Shown: piece by piece, positions 32,356-45,260 of the stretch | Position numbering within the stretch: the first letter of the stretch is position 1 | Layout of the letters: every line of letters begins with the position of its first letter | Assembly: GCA_037178975.1 (NCBI GenBank) | Contig: JASJZH010000001.1 | Location: 2,976,001 to 3,040,000, forward strand | Source: Oscheius tipulae | Lineage: Eukaryota; Nematoda; Chromadorea; Rhabditida; Rhabditidae | Direction of reading: 5' to 3' | Length of the DNA stretch: 64,000 bases | Position numbers and translations under genes: made by a program | Notes under the pieces: model-generated | Database searches by the model: none | What the model saw: only the letters and a program-made list of their open reading frames with translations | What the model was told of the DNA's origin: nothing

Positions 32356-33597
32356 TTAAGTCTTCTTGTTCCAACTGAACTGATTGCGACAGCTGTTGCA
32401 GTGATAGTAGTTGGTGTACCCATTGTATCCATTTCTATTGTTCGGCTGGTTCACATCCACACTTCCACAATGAGTACATCGAGCTCTTTTCGTCTCAACG
32501 TCTTTACACTTCTCGACGATCACGGCAACATCGGCTGGAGACAAAACTAAATCAGTGACTCCCTTCTTCAAATATGTCTCGATATCTTCGAAGGGCATCT
32601 GCTTTAGAATCTCCGACTGAATTTTTCTATGGTTTGGAGTCGTCCCCTCTTACCTTCTCTTTATGAAGTTCCAATTGTATTGCAACCTCGAAGGATTCTT
32701 TTGGAGTAATTTGGGTGAACTGCTGCTTGCAGAGCTCCCGAATCAGGGGAATGTCGTAGGCATCGCCAGCACGGTAGAGGATAGCCAGTTTCTCGGCAGA
32801 ATAAAGGTGATGTCCCGTTAGACCGACTGAAACTGAACTGTTGTACTCAATAACGAAGGATATTCAAACCGGAAGAAAGGTCCTGGTACTTCACTACCGC
32901 GAACTAAGCTCTCCTATATTCTGCTACAGTAATTAAATCATCTAATCTTGCTCAACTTTCCGTCTTGCTTTTCCCGAATTTCGTCTAGTTCTACATATCA
33001 TGCCAGCTTCATTCGATCTCTACCGTTTCACATGTACTCTCTTTCAACTTTGTGTCTTCCTCCCAAAGCAGGACAACAATGGTGTGCGTATGCGTTCAGT
33101 AAAGACGGAACCTCTATGGAACGCATACTGGTATCAAACTGACACACCATTATTGTCTTGCTATTTGTCCCCCTAGGTTTGCAATACAATTTTTCTGTTT
33201 GTAATGTTGTTATAGTTTTAGACTACTAAAACATCGAATACACAATACCTACGACCCTTCAATTGCTCGAAAACTCACAGTTCCGGTCGACATGATGAAT
33301 GATTTTCAAAATTTCCAGCATGACCCAGTACTGGATACCGATCTCGACCACCTCCTGCATCGATTCAGCAAAATCCGAGAAGAACAGGGCCTTGAAGAAG
33401 GGACTATATACAGCCAGAACGTTCTTGTTCACATGGAGCACCTGATCACTATTGTCCGTCTTGATGGCAACATCTGCCATGTCCCACTTCTTTGTGAAGT
33501 CGATTTTTCTATAACTAGAGTAGCTGAAAGTGGAGGTATCTCACCCAATCGGAGTCGACTCCTTTGTCGGCCGTGATCTTGGCATGTTTTTCGGCAT
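32356..33597 (-). CDS. BTB/POZ protein with a C-terminal zinc-ribbon motif
   Basis: Exons, 5' to 3': 33545-33597, 33279-33508, 32654-32826 and 32356-32616, giving 238 residues. The BTB part reads WDMADVAIKTD, VLHVNKNVLAVYSPFFKALFF and ILKIIHHVDRN, then LYSAEKLAILYRAGDAYDIP, like nematode BTB proteins that act as CUL3 ubiquitin-ligase adaptors. A C-terminal part of about 90 residues has CTHC-x20-CNSC, a likely zinc ribbon, not a usual partner of BTB. No MATH domain is seen before BTB. Introns of 36 and 37 bp. Confidence 0.88.
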
Positions 33598-33914
33598 ATG
33601 GGAGAGGAAGACCTTATCTTTTTTTGTGTTGAACACGCTGCAACGATCTGATAACCATTGTCTGAATCAGACGAGAGGTTGGTTTTCTTTGCTCAAGGGA
33701 CCAGGGAGGTTAACGGCTAGCACACAAAGCGAATTCATAAACAGGGGGATAAGTGACAGTCACAGGAAGAGAAACTGACTGAACAGGAGTGAGAAATTGA
33801 GGCTGATACTTGGCTCTATACTTGGCTATGGATATGGCTATCTGTTGAAGGTCAATGTTCCCGACATTGTGCTGACCAATTCGCAACGGTGAAAAAATAT
33901 GCGCGTTCATTACA

Positions 33915-35460
33915 TCACTTATATCTTGTACAAAAAGTTTTCTGTTTCCAGACTACAAAAGTTGATAATGGGTAGCAAAGCTTGTGCCTCAATTTCGAGG
34001 CCCAGGGTTTCCCAGCTTTGCTATGTTCGACTTGCTGTATTATGGGCATAATCGGGAGATGGTCTCCAATAAAGACTCTTGGATGAGGGTGGCGAATACA
34101 GCCATCTTCGTCCTTGACGACCTGAAACACGTTTGTGTTTGTGAAATAAATGAGGAAGTAGTTTACCATTTCGGAGAGATCGTAGCGAGAAGAAAAGGCC
34201 CACAGGATCTCGGGGAAGTTGGTTGTATCCGGATATCTGTCTACGAATACAAATTGGGCTGAGAGTACTTGAAACAAGCTCACGGAAAGTCCTGCTCGCG
34301 TAGGCAAGTATCTCCATAGTGCTCAGAGCCCTGGAAAGGTTCTTATTGAGCTTTTCCGTCTCAGAATAAGCTCAAAACGTCTTGTTCATTTCATATGTCT
34401 GTCGTGTTTGTAACAACCAAAGGCACTCACAGCCAAGTCACACTTTCTTTACCCCTACTTACCTTAAGAAGTTGTCTGGCTTTCTGAGCTACCCCTTTCG
34501 TCACGAACCCAAATAAGATCCGTCAGTTTTGAACTTGCCACATATGACCCAATAGGTCTCGGGCTTGAACTCCTGGAGCTCCAGTTCCCTCATGATGACC
34601 AGTGTGGGAGTTCCCACAGTTTGACACAGTCCCACAGTCCCACAGTCTGACAGATTCCGTAGGAGACCGAAGACAGCGTGTCAAACACTCTATAGCGAGG
34701 CTAAAGTCATGTATTCTCGGGAAATCTACACCAAAACCAACCTCGAAGTAACGGTCATCAGGCTGCTCATAGCGGCTCTAAATCTGAAATCGTACTCGTA
34801 GAAGGCGTCCACGAATCTAGCCTGGTTCTCGTTGGGACGAGACTGTGCAGAGAGTTCCGGATGCTGTCGTCGGAGAGGACGGCAAAATTGGCTCGGTTGA
34901 TGTCGTACGGTTGGAATATAAACGTGCAACCTGTAACATTCTGATTGCTAGATCTGTTGTTTCAAAGTACGAGGAAGATTCGCGCTCATTCAAGCCGAAC
35001 AATTTTTCCCTAGTAGTTTTGAAAGTTCGAGAGACAGTCTCGTGTTTGAATCAATCATAACGATCAACAAACTCCGCAACGGACTCAACTTTGACATGAC
35101 TTGCCAACAAATAAAGTGCGCACAAAATAACTCTCTAATTGCCAGTCCTAACGGGACTGAACTTGAGGCAACAGTCACTCTTTGAATGAAAAGGAAAAAT
35201 GTATTGACTCACCTCAAAGCAGATCTTCTTTCTCTTCAGCGTCCTGGTCCAGTCAGAGAAACAAATGGGAGCAGTGCTCGGCCTCTTTTTGGAGATGCTG
35301 AAATGCAATATCCAACAACCAACAAACAGAAGACCTACCCTGGCAATAAACTCTTTCCACTACAAGCTCTGTTGTCGAGAAACTCGATGACGTCTTTCTT
35401 GCCCTGGTTGTTGTAGGGGCCCTCAAAAACCAGATCTAGAAGGATTCCCGCTGAGTACCT
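33915..35460 (-). pseudogene. Unresolved minus-strand gene or decayed gene
   Basis: Several exon-like pieces occur in order on the minus strand: about 35342-35460 (LDLVFEGPYNNQGKKDVIEF), 35213-35300 (SKKRPSTAPICFSDWTRTLK; these two join in phase), 34745-34945, 34500-34640 (LELQEFKPETYWVICGKFKT) and 33950-34330 (FVFVDRYPDTTNFPEILWAF, YDLSEMVNYFLIYFTN). The middle pieces do not join cleanly: one needs a frame change. No family is recognised. It may be a multi-exon gene I could not solve, or a pseudogene. Confidence 0.4.
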
Positions 35461-36126
35461 GAAAATTTCACATTCTTCTGTTCGTTATCCTCCATGTGTT
35501 GATAGTCGCAGCTGAGACAATACAGTTTGGAATGAAGGCTTCCACTCTCCGTCTCTAGATGCCTTCACGGGTTTCTTCTGCCACTTTCTTTTGTAGATTT
35601 ATAGATTACAACGAGCAAAATTTGTACACTGTTACAGTAACTGTCAGAGGAAAGTACGAAATACCCTGCATATGTTTCAAGACTTCTCGCATCTCACCAG
35701 CTTTTGCACGGCAATTATAAAAGCAATGATTTGCTGCCTGCTCTTTATAATTCTTTCTCTCGTATTTTCCACATCCCAATTTTCACTAGAAAGGCTGCAT
35801 TTCCCGTATCAAAATATTGCGTACCCCTCTGCGTACGCAGCACAGTTCAAAATGTTGATTTGTGCCGATAGTTTCCCCGTTACTGCACGATGTTTCTCCT
35901 CTTCTTTATGTAAAGCCGTATTTTACGACTTCTCTTTTAGTTTAAAAACCGAATACTCACAAGAATATCGCCGGAAAATTGGATTTCCAACAAGACACTC
36001 TCACATCAATATATCGACAAACAGAGCCGACACTCAGAATAGGTTCGTTGCCTTCTTTCTTTGTTTCCCAGCTGCTCATTTACTAGCAGGAAATTATCAT
36101 TTCAGCTTCGTAGAAATCCCACGACG
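35461..36126. other. Intergenic and 5' region of the mannosyltransferase gene
   Basis: An open frame at 35672-36193 has no similarity I recognise. ATTTCAG at about 36100 lies some 20 bases before the ATG at 36127 and could be a trans-splice acceptor. Confidence 0.35.
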
Positions 36127-38503
36127 ATGGTTTTTGGAATTCATTGCACCGAGCTGCTGCTTTTTGCGGTCGTTGGACTGCACGTATATTTGACTCCTGG
36201 AACTAAAGTAGAAGTACGTTCTCTCCTTTTTAAAAAACAAAAATCGGTGTTTTTCCGCAGAGATAACCATAATTTCAGGAAAGTTTCAACATTCAAGCCG
36301 TCCACGACCTGATCTACCACTCTTGGAATGTCACGGCTGTGAGTTTTCCTATTTTCCTCATCAAAAATCGGTTTAGTACGATCACCACGAGTTCCCAGGC
36401 GTTGTTCCACGCACCTTTGCTGGTCCGGCCTTCCTGGCCGTCTATAGCTACCCCGTCCGCCTGCTCTTTTCCTACTTTGACATTCCCAAGTATTGGATGC
36501 AGTCCTTCGGTCAGTTCGCTTGAGTTTTTTTTTTTAGCTAAAGTGCTATATTTTCCAGTCCGTATCGTGCTCGGCTTTACAGTAGCCCTGTCTCTCTGCA
36601 ACTTTAGCCGCTGTCTTCGCAAATGGTACACGAGTGTCTGTTCCAATATTTTTCTGTCAGTTTCCTTCATTGTTTTGTGTAAAATAGATCATATTCAGAC
36701 TGCTGTGCGTCTCCCAGTTCCACTTCCTCTTCTACGCATCCCGCACTCTTCCCAATACCTTCGCCATGCCTTTCGGTAGCTACTTTTGCTACTTTTCGAG
36801 ACTCTTTTTCAGTGATTATGGTATTTCAACGACTTCTGGACAGCCATTATGAGTCCGCCGTCAAATGGGCCACGGCTGCTGCTGTTCTCTTCAGGTAAAA
36901 GTCCTTGTTTTAGACAGTTTATGTAAAAAAAGTTCAGATGCGAACTCGTCCTGCTTTTTGCTCCCGTTTTCATTCTCGCCTGGCTTCAAAAACACATCAT
37001 TTTCTTTGATTTTAACGGCAATGGGGCCATTTTCGTTGGTCTTGCAACGGCTGTACAGGTTCTAGGTCAGTTTTTGAATAGCTTGCAACCTTGAACACTG
37101 TTTTAGTTAGTACAATTCCTCTCGACACCCTTCTCTGGGAGAGACCGATATATCCGGAAGCCGAAGTCGCCTGGTTCAATGTTGTCGAGAATAGGAGCCA
37201 CGAGTACGGAGTAAGAAAGTTTTTTGGGTACCAGATCATAAATGTTCTTAGGTTATGCCGTTCCTTTGGTATTTCTACAACGCCCTGCCTCGTTGTCTTC
37301 TCTCGACGATTGCCATCGCCCCATTGGCTCTCTATTTCGGCGACCAGACGAGCCATCAATTCGTCATTCCTCCCTTCATCTTTGTCTTTCTCTACAGCTT
37401 CTTGCCTCACAAGGAGCTCAGGCAAGATTACTCATTTTTTTTTTTGTCAAAAACATCGAATTCAGGTTCATTCTCTATGTCGTCCCAGCTCTAAACGCCG
37501 CCGCTGCCGTTTTCATGAGAAGAATGTTCGTTTCCCCCAAGTTCCGAAAGAATCAAGTATTCAGGCACCTCAAATCGGCCGAATCGTGGTTCTGGAGGCT
37601 GGTCAACTATGGCTGTCGTCTGACCATTCTGTTCAATGTTCTCGCCACAGTCGTCTTCACTATCACAGCTATGTACAACTATCCAGCGTGGACCGCGATG
37701 AAAGAGCTGCAGGTTCGTTTCTTTTGCTTGCTGAAAAATTCATCACGATCTGCAAAGTACGGCTGTGCCTGTTTTTATGACAGAACCAGATTATCTCGGT
37801 AATGATTCTGTTTATTCGCGGTTCAAAAATCAGTCGTGTTTCAGTCGCTTTTGTTCGGACCCGGTTCGATTCTTACATTTGCACTTGAGAAAAGTGAACT
37901 ACGCAGTGATCAGACCAACTAGTTTGTGACTAAACCGCAACGCTCTCTATTTGTCTGTATGCACCGCGGCCTGCGCTTGAAAGTCAGTCGTGCACGGAGC
38001 TCAGCGGTTAACACGTCTGGCTGTAAAATTGTGCTCCTCGTCGATGTTTCTCCAGTTTTTAAAAGGGTAGATGAGCTTGTTTCACACTAAAATAGTTGTA
38101 CTATTAAATAACCATAAATTTTTCCAGGAAATTCAACAGGCCAACGCGGACCGTCCAATTCGTCTCCATATCGATGTGGCTTCTGCTCAGACGGGAGTCA
38201 CCCGTTTCATGCAGCTTTACGACGCCTGGGAATACAACAAGACGGAAGACCTCGCTCTCGATGACTTTAATCGCTTCGACTTCCTCCTCGTCGGCACCTA
38301 TGAGAACAATCTGTACAAGATCGTCAATCAGTACACGAATCACACCAAATGGTTCGCGACCAAAGGATTTTCGCACTTTGAATGGAGGTGAGATTCTTTT
38401 TAGTCTACAATACATACAAAGCTGTAGGTATTACCATGAGCTGCCGTTTAAAATCCCCTACCTGGTGCTAGCCGATCGTGTCGCTGTGCTTAAGAAGCTC
38501 TAA
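36127..38503 (+). CDS. algn-12: ALG12, dolichyl-P-mannose alpha-1,6-mannosyltransferase
   Basis: Adds the eighth mannose to the lipid-linked oligosaccharide in the ER during N-glycan assembly. Exons 36127-36213, 36279-36338, 36377-36509, 36559-36655, 36699-36775, 36813-36894, 36938-37065, 37107-37210, 37252-37421, 37466-37712, 38128-38387 and 38428-38503 give 506 residues, near the family's length. Diagnostic stretches are [71 protein letters not shown] and [17 protein letters not shown]. Very hydrophobic, as expected of this multi-span GT-C enzyme. The intron at 37422-37465 begins with GC, not GT. The 415-bp intron 10 holds nothing recognised. Confidence 0.96.
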
Positions 38504-38631
38504 ATCTACTGCAATTTCTCATTTTTCGGGTATTTTGTCACTTTTTCCTCTCTTCAAGACATTCCTAGTCATTTTCGCTGTTTCCTATTAAACTCACATT
38601 AAAAGTCATCTGATAAAGCTTTTCATGTAAG

Positions 38632-38949
38632 TCAAGATGAAGTCGAATCGAGGCCTCTATCGTGGAGCTGTGGCTCCTTGAATTCAAGTGATCCGTCGTC
38701 CAGATTATTATTCTTCGCCACGAGCTTTTGAGCATCTTCCATACGCGACAGACCAGCTCCCTCAATACTCTTCTTCAGCTCGGCGATAATCTCATTTTTG
38801 CACTTGATTGCATCTGGAGCTTCTTCACCTCCAACTTCTTGCGCTTCTCCTCCAAAGCCCCTCAGCTCCTGGATCTTATGCTTGTTCAGTGGTAGGTTAT
38901 TGCGCAATTTGACCCATGCCTCGCTCTTTTCAGAATACGTAAGGTTCAT
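38632..38949 (-). CDS. Small hydrophilic protein, hypothetical
   Basis: A 105-codon frame from an ATG. The middle (KNEIIAELKKSIEGAGLSRM, EDAQKLVAKNNN) is predicted helical, and the composition is highly charged. No family recognised. It converges with the mannosyltransferase gene 128 bp away. Further exons upstream are possible. Confidence 0.45.
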   Translation of the reverse strand: MNLTYSEKSEAWVKLRNNLPLNKHKIQELRGFGGEAQEVGGEEAPDAIKCKNEIIAELKKSIEGAGLSRMEDAQKLVAKNNNLDDGSLEFKEPQLHDRGLDSTSS

Positions 38950-39677
38950 TACACTTTTTCAAAACGATGAAATGAGACACGGTTTGGGCTTGCCCAATTT
39001 GTCTCTATTGCCCTGCTTGCTATTGTCCCGTTTTTGCATTATCTAAACCACCCTTCTGTTCGCCGTCGCTCCCTTAATTATAATTGTCGCCTTTTTGAAA
39101 AATATTTCTTTATCAACGTTCGTTAGTAACAAAAAAATGGTTTAGAACAATTGTTCATACCGTAGGAGCACTTCTACGTACCACATTTTCGAGCAAACAC
39201 AAAATTTTTCCATTGGCAGCACACACTTGACAACTGGTTTTCTGAGTTCCGGGACACTGCTAAACTTATTTTTGCCACAAAAAAATCTGCTAAGTCCTAC
39301 GTGTTTGGTCTGTGGAGAAGAAACTAACCTGGAGAGTCATGATGCTCTAGTAATCCGGGACGACTATTCTTCTCCTGTACTTGGGCAGCTCGAGCCGTTT
39401 TGGACCGGTCGAGCAGCTCGGCCAAGCCGCTAGACTCGGTTGCACCAATCGAGCGGCTCGGCTCGGCCAGGCCCGTCGAGCATTTGTAACCAGAAATGCA
39501 GCTGCCAAACTGTAAGGACCGTTTGTAGTTCAAGAAAGGTTTGCCTCTGTAGAGAAAGTTGGTGAAATGAATGATAGTTAACAGTAATAAAAGATAGAAT
39601 GATATTTGGACCGGTACAAGGCGAAATATTTATAAATGGTTAGAAGGGAAAAACAACTATATACATGGGCAACTGTT
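38950..39677. other. Intergenic with local GC-rich repeats
   Basis: Around 39390-39480, words like CGAGCGGCTCGGC and CGAGCAGCTCGGCC repeat and invert over about 80 bp. No gene seen. Confidence 0.45.
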
Positions 39678-40926
39678 TTACAGTCTGAAATGGCTTTTGA
39701 ATTCACGGGTAAGAATGCCGGAGTATTTTAGGTAGGACTTCTGGAGATTTCCAGAGCGACAGCTAATCGTGCAAGACTCTCCCTCTTTCAGGTTGAGCAC
39801 GATTTCTCTGAGAGTATAGTGGAGAAAGACGAGGCATTCGTCGCCGTTCCAGTATTCGTTTTTGAGGTCTTCAAGTTCTACCATGCGACACTGAAAGAAA
39901 CATTGAAACTATACAGAAAAGATTAGTCTAACCTGTTTGACAAATCCTTCATCGTCACGAATCCCCAAGAAGATCTTCTCTACGCCGAGGAGACGGCTCT
40001 GGATCCACCAATGAAGACTTTTTTGCTTCAGGAACCAGAGCGTATCGAAATGAGCTCTGTGCGTCTTGATCTCCACGAATTCTCCCTCTGAAAAGTGAGT
40101 TTGAAATGACAGGCCACAAAGAAAGACTGAACTTTGTTTATAGCGTCAATCTCTCCGGCAGAGAGGATTCTAATCGGGTCGTTTCCGTTGAGATCGAACA
40201 GTTCGGAACGAACGAGCAGGCGTATATCGGCAGTGAAACGGTTCTTCAAGGCTTTTTGCTCCGCATACTCGAATTTTTCGACGGAGGTGTTGAGTTCAGG
40301 TGATGTGACGGCGTATTCTTCGAAGCGAGCTCCCCAGTAGGTTTGCTGTCTATTTCTGACATTCTGATTCTTCTGACTAAACAGCGAGATAACATAGCAT
40401 ACGAACAATACTGCTCACCTGTATTTTCTGAGAGCATTCTCCTCCTCGATGAATATGACGCCGTTGCGACGCTCACAGGACACTACAAAACCGCCTTTCC
40501 CTCCATCATGTTTAGCGAGAGCCATTTTGGCCAGGACTCCACGACGAGCCACTATTTCCGCCCCATGTACGGCCTAAAGTTTGGTAAGGGAGGCAACAAT
40601 GATGACGAACCTTTTTGAGATCGCCATTCGGTGAGCTGGCGATGAGATATTTTAGCAGAGGCTCGGTTGCGGACATGTTTTCCCAGGGCTTTTCGTATTC
40701 GGCACCTGTGAAGCCGTCGTTTAAGTCGAGGTTACATCCACGTAAAAGGGCTTCGTTCAGGTGTCGATAACCTGAAAATTTTAGATTTCATTGGAAAACA
40801 GGAAGGAAACATGGGTTGCTCTGGAAAGACGACAAGGGACAGCTTACCATTTGAATTGATCTTGATCTTGAAGCTGTCATTTTCCTTAAGTATCATAAAA
40901 TTTGCGAGCTGTTTTATGGAGAGCAT
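39678..40926 (-). CDS. dom-3: DXO/RAI1-type decapping and pyrophosphohydrolase enzyme
   Basis: Removes incomplete or non-canonical caps from mRNA 5' ends as RNA quality control. Exons, 5' to 3': 40848-40926, 40611-40771, 40419-40573, 40133-40355, 39933-40085 and 39678-39890, giving 327 residues. Family motifs are YWGARFEEYAV, GEIDAIN (catalytic E-x-D), EFVEIKTHR (E-x-K) and LKQKSLHWWIQSRLLGVEKI, LGIRDDEGFV. The acceptor of exon 5 is uncertain by two bases (CAG or CAGAG); the latter keeps phase. ATTTCAG six bases before the ATG suggests SL trans-splicing. In a nematode, where many mRNAs carry the trimethylguanosine cap of SL RNA, cap quality control is of special interest. Confidence 0.92.
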
Positions 40927-41991
40927 GCTGGACCTGAAATAGTTATGTAAACAAAGATTGACCGCAGTTTTGCGGTATTTTAGGTTTCACAAACGCTTTT
41001 GGCAGTACGGCGAGCGGAATTCAAACTTACAGGTTTTTTTTTCACAACAGCAGAACAATATTCCGTCTCACGCCCAGCGGCTCTCACTCTCCCTCTGAAT
41101 TTCGAAAGTAAATCTGCCAAACATTAGTGCAGAGTTCGTCTGAGGGATTTAGAAATGAAATATTGAGAAAATAGGGTTGAACAAAGTTCGGAAGGACGAT
41201 CCAACACGGCCCGTAATAACAAGGAAAAGAGACAGAAAGAGATGAGAAACAGTTGTCAGGACAACAGAAATTGTTCTGTGATTCTGGCGTTGGATCAACT
41301 TTGCCTACAGATGATGTGTCTCGTTTTAACGGTAGTCCAATCTCTACTATTACAGCTTTAGTGCCATTACAGAACTTTCAAACCATAGCACTACTGGTAG
41401 CCTGGGTTACGATAGCGACACTTAAACACACTGGATCTTATAGATAGACCACGGAGCTGCAATCTACTGTAGAGTCAACATACTATTTCCATAGGCCAGT
41501 GGCAATTGGAAAGCTGAGAAAAGGCAAGAGGTGGTGCTCCCGGATATTCACGACAGCAAAATTGTGGAAAGAAACTGGGATGAACGCGCAGAAATTTGTC
41601 TTATCTATCAGGAGTCCTTGCCGATAAAAGTTTTTTCTTATTTCTGCTCGGCTGTCGTACTTTGTAGTCGTCTTGCTCGGTTTTGAACGGAAAACTCTTT
41701 CCTTCACTCTAATAAAATTCTACAATTACCAAATACCATTATGTCTACAGATGTTCAGCTTTTATATCCGTCATCTTTAGAAAAATTTAAAACACGTTTT
41801 TCTGAAAAACAGTCCAAAATATTATTTTCGACTCTTTCAACATGTTCCCACTATGAGTCAGCCAACTGTACCATCTCTTCCGGCGAGAAATTAGATGCTA
41901 GATTAGAACATTGTTATCGCCAGCTGGCACTTTCTCTTTCTTCATTTTTTTTTTCTATCCTTTGCCAGAATTCACTTTCCCCAAATAGGTA
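40927..41991. other. Intergenic and 5' flank of helical gene 1
   Basis: The right-hand 200 bp (about 41785-41991) are repeated before helical-kinase gene 3 (about 51740-51944). A stretch near 41525-41560 resembles part of exon 1 of the helical family (CTCCCGGATATTCACG), suggesting an older fragment. Confidence 0.6.
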
Positions 41992-44460
41992 ATGCCCCAA
42001 ATAGTCGACTTGAAAAACGACAGGAGCATTTCGACCAACGAGGAAGTCGTCAGTGCTATCCAACTGGCCAGATCCTTTCGCTACAAGGCGCAAACTCTTA
42101 CCCTACATCTTCGAGAAAGGGAGAAACAGCGAGAGTTGGTGCGCCCGGATATTCACGGTGACTACACTCTCAAAAACAATAAAGAATATCTGATAACTGG
42201 AGAAGACATGGACCCAGACCAGCCCAATCAAGACCTGTCTCTTGTTTCCTTAACTGCGAGAAAGAGATCAGTCGTCGCTCTTGGAGACTTCGAAATCAAA
42301 GTAGCCCCAGCCGAAGTGCTTACCTGACATTTTTTTAGACCATCTGTGACGGAATTCCAGCCCAGTTCGACAATATGCCATTTAACCTGATCATCCTGCA
42401 AGCTATGGTCAGTTCAAATGGAGGACTGAATGATTATTATCCAAGTGACTTCGTGCCGGGACCTCTAAATTTTAAACCAAACTCTCCAAAGTTTTATTCA
42501 TTCACACTGGCAGCTCGGTTTCTGTGACATGTTTGACAGACTAACTTGCTTTCGAAGGCTTTCGGATTTCGAAATGCCGCGCCCCTTGGTATGGTGTTGG
42601 GGCTTCTTGGTGCACGCAGTGTGGCAAACATTTTAATCTCTAACTAGGCTAGCACATTTCCTCACGGAAATTACTAGAGTGCGGTCATTTCAAATCGTAG
42701 AATCAGATCGAAAAACCTGTCACCAGATTGCTGAACATGTGGTTATGTTGAAAAGGGTCGTGACTGACGAGAGGTTTGTCGACAGGAGCCTGATCAGTGA
42801 GGCGAAGCCCGAGAATACTTTCAAGTACATCCAGAACAAAAAGTAGGTTGCTTGCTCTCTACTTCCTATGCAAGAGATTGATGCTGTTGACTATTAAACA
42901 ATAACCGTTTTCAGCTCGTTGGAGTGCGCAACCTCCGAGATAGTGATGGGAATCATCGACTGTATGGCTGGCGGCCGGAGCAAAATGATGCTCATTGCGA
43001 GCGAAGCTGCCATAACCCGAAATATCTTCGACTCGTTCATTCTCCACCAAGACGTAATATGCAGTCCTTGCTAATACATCATACTATTCAGGACATTGCA
43101 CGCAAGGCAGACTGTCTCAGTCTCAAAGTAGCTGTAGAACAAATGATCGACATTTGCATGGAGGAGAAAGACAATTTCCGAGCAGTTTATGACGTAACCT
43201 TTTCTCAAGATCAGAATCTACATTTCGTATTTAGAAACTCCTCGAATTCACCCAGGCTGTCATCGGCATTGTTTCCAGTTGCAGCTCTGAAATGAAAGAC
43301 TTCGAGAAGCAGAGTAAACAGATGGAAAAGAATTGGGAAAGAAAGAGACAGGAACAGAAGACACTTTTAGAGAGCTTTACTGCCGAGACGGACAAACTGC
43401 TGAAGGCTATGAAGGAGAAGGATGTAATATTTCCAGACTTTAACATCGTGATAACCCAAACTCAGAGAGCAGATGATATGATCAAAGGGAAGGCTCGCGG
43501 CTTGATTGCTAGATTGATGGCCGCCATCATGAATCCACAGAAGAGACTGAAAAAGTCCATGGAGAAGGCTGAGAAGAAGCACAAAGCAGTCGAGGCGAAG
43601 ATTCTAGAGGTTCGGGGTGTCTCTCTTCCAAAATGTTGCAGTTTAGAGGCAGAAGAAATTCGAAGAGGCTACCGGTCTCGAAAAGTTGATTAAAGGTCTG
43701 TTCATGAAGAAAAACAGTCTCGAAGGCTTCACGGGAATCGTTGTCTCAATGAAGTCGGCTCTCAACTTTTTGGTCAACAATTGGCACAGTCAGTGCGAGT
43801 ACTTTGCTCTTCTAAAGGCAAGCTTCGTTTATCGGACAAACAAAAACTTTGTGCAATCTATTGATTGGCAAATTAACTTCCTCTGTACTTTTCGACATAA
43901 CTCAAACATATTTTGCACATTAATCTTCGATTTCTTCCACCTAAAGGATCGAAAAACAAGTAAAAGTAACACATGGAGTGTGCTACCAACATGATACTTT
44001 GATCAAATCTGGACTCTCGTACAGATTCAGTTTCTTTATCTTCTACAGAAGAGTAACGAGTCTATCCCGTCGCATATAATAGGTTTTTTGGTTTTTCAGA
44101 ACCTGCTGAAAGTCCTAGAAATCGACACCGTCATGATCACAGCTAAGCAGGAGCTCGGAGCGGATTACACCAAGAACATGCTCAGTATGACCGGAAACTG
44201 TCGTGCGGTGATTGCAGCCGCCGTAATGAGCAACAAGGTCTACGACGAATACACTCTAAAAATACTTGCTGGCGACAACGAGGCCATCGTGAGTTCAGTT
44301 TCTAAATATTACAGGTTCCTCGGTATAGGACAAGATCCGCGATACTAAGGAGCGCAAGAAAGTTGAAGAAATGATCCAGGAGGAGAAGGCGAAGTCTTGC
44401 GCAATTGCTATCAAGGACGTCAAGGATTTAGCTGAGCAAATGAGCAAGGTTCACGACTGA
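41992..44460 (+). CDS. Helical protein 1, new family
   Basis: Exons 41992-42300, 42339-42407, 42727-42842, 42915-43053, 43092-43193, 43235-43423, 43466-43609, 43647-43817, 44100-44288 and 44329-44460 give 519 residues. The first ~100 residues (STNEEVVSAIQLARSFRYKA, DIHGDYTLKNNKEYLITGED) look like a small mixed alpha/beta domain. The rest is long amphipathic helices, with a heptad stretch (FEKQSKQMEKNWERKRQEQK), a less polar helix ARGLIARLMAAIMNPQ and a C-terminal AIAIKDVKDLAEQ. No known family is recognised. All ten exons match gene 2 and gene 3 in phase. The intron after exon 8 begins with GC (43818) and is expanded to 282 bp. No signal peptide; probably cytosolic. Confidence 0.88.
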
Positions 44461-44589
44461 TGAGAAATGGGAAAAGAAAAGAAAAAAACTGCAATCATAT
44501 TTCCTCATACTCTATCCCGCCTGAATGAACCAATCCTTTTTGAATTAGACTTCAGCCAAAGGCTTTCCTTTGAATCTCTTGGAATTCTT

Positions 44590-44790
44590 TCACTTAAACT
44601 GGCGTCACACTTTTATCTCTCTTATCTATTTCTGTAAACCAATTCAATTGCAACAGTAGAACAAAGGTTAGACAACAAGGATCAGCGAATTGACTTGACC
44701 CTTTTCAAACGACACTTCTTTTGAAGAACTCAGATGTTTAGGTTCTCTACGAGCTGATGAAGGGCTTTGAGAGCTTTTTTCCCCGAGAGT
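44590..44790. repeat. Copy of sequence around exon 4 of helical gene 4
   Basis: CACTTTTATCTCTCTTATCT through AATTGACTTGACCCTTTTCA and the words CTACGAG(C/T)TGATGAAGGG match about 48270-48450, including the start of a coding exon. Here the frame breaks straight after, so it is a non-functional fragment. Confidence 0.85.
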
Positions 44791-45260
44791 TTTCCAGGTT
44801 TTCCCTAATTTTCTCGTGATCCTATAGTTTTGCACTTTTTCGTGTTCAAAAAACCACTTTATTTTCCAGCACTCGCTAACTGTTTTGGACGGTTTCCGAT
44901 TTTTTCCCGGAGAAGACCGGGAAGCTCGCGATCTTTTCACTTTTTGCGACCCTGCCAGCGGCAACGCATGATTCACGTTGAAGACATGGTTTTTCGCATT
45001 TTGTCATATTCCTCTGCAAAATTGTATATAAGATCAATGATTTAAGTTCTTATGTTCATAAAGGGATCATTGAAACTATTTACCATTTTAGCTCTTTTTT
45101 TCTTTTTTTTTTCTTCACTCGCCATAAACACCAACTGTTCCAAAGAGGATTTGGGCGACTGATAAGAGCTCATCGACTCTCTCCTTGTCGATTTTATTGC
45201 TGACTCATTTCCTCTTACTGCCAATTTTGTGTGATTGTACTACATATTTCCTTCTAGATA

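Noticed and set aside
35672-36193. 173-codon plus-strand frame before ALG12
   Set aside because: No recognised similarity, starts far upstream and overlaps the ALG12 start in another frame; may be 5' UTR or intergenic.
36339-37802. Long plus-strand frames as separate genes
   Set aside because: They are read-through of ALG12 exons into introns, in and out of frame.
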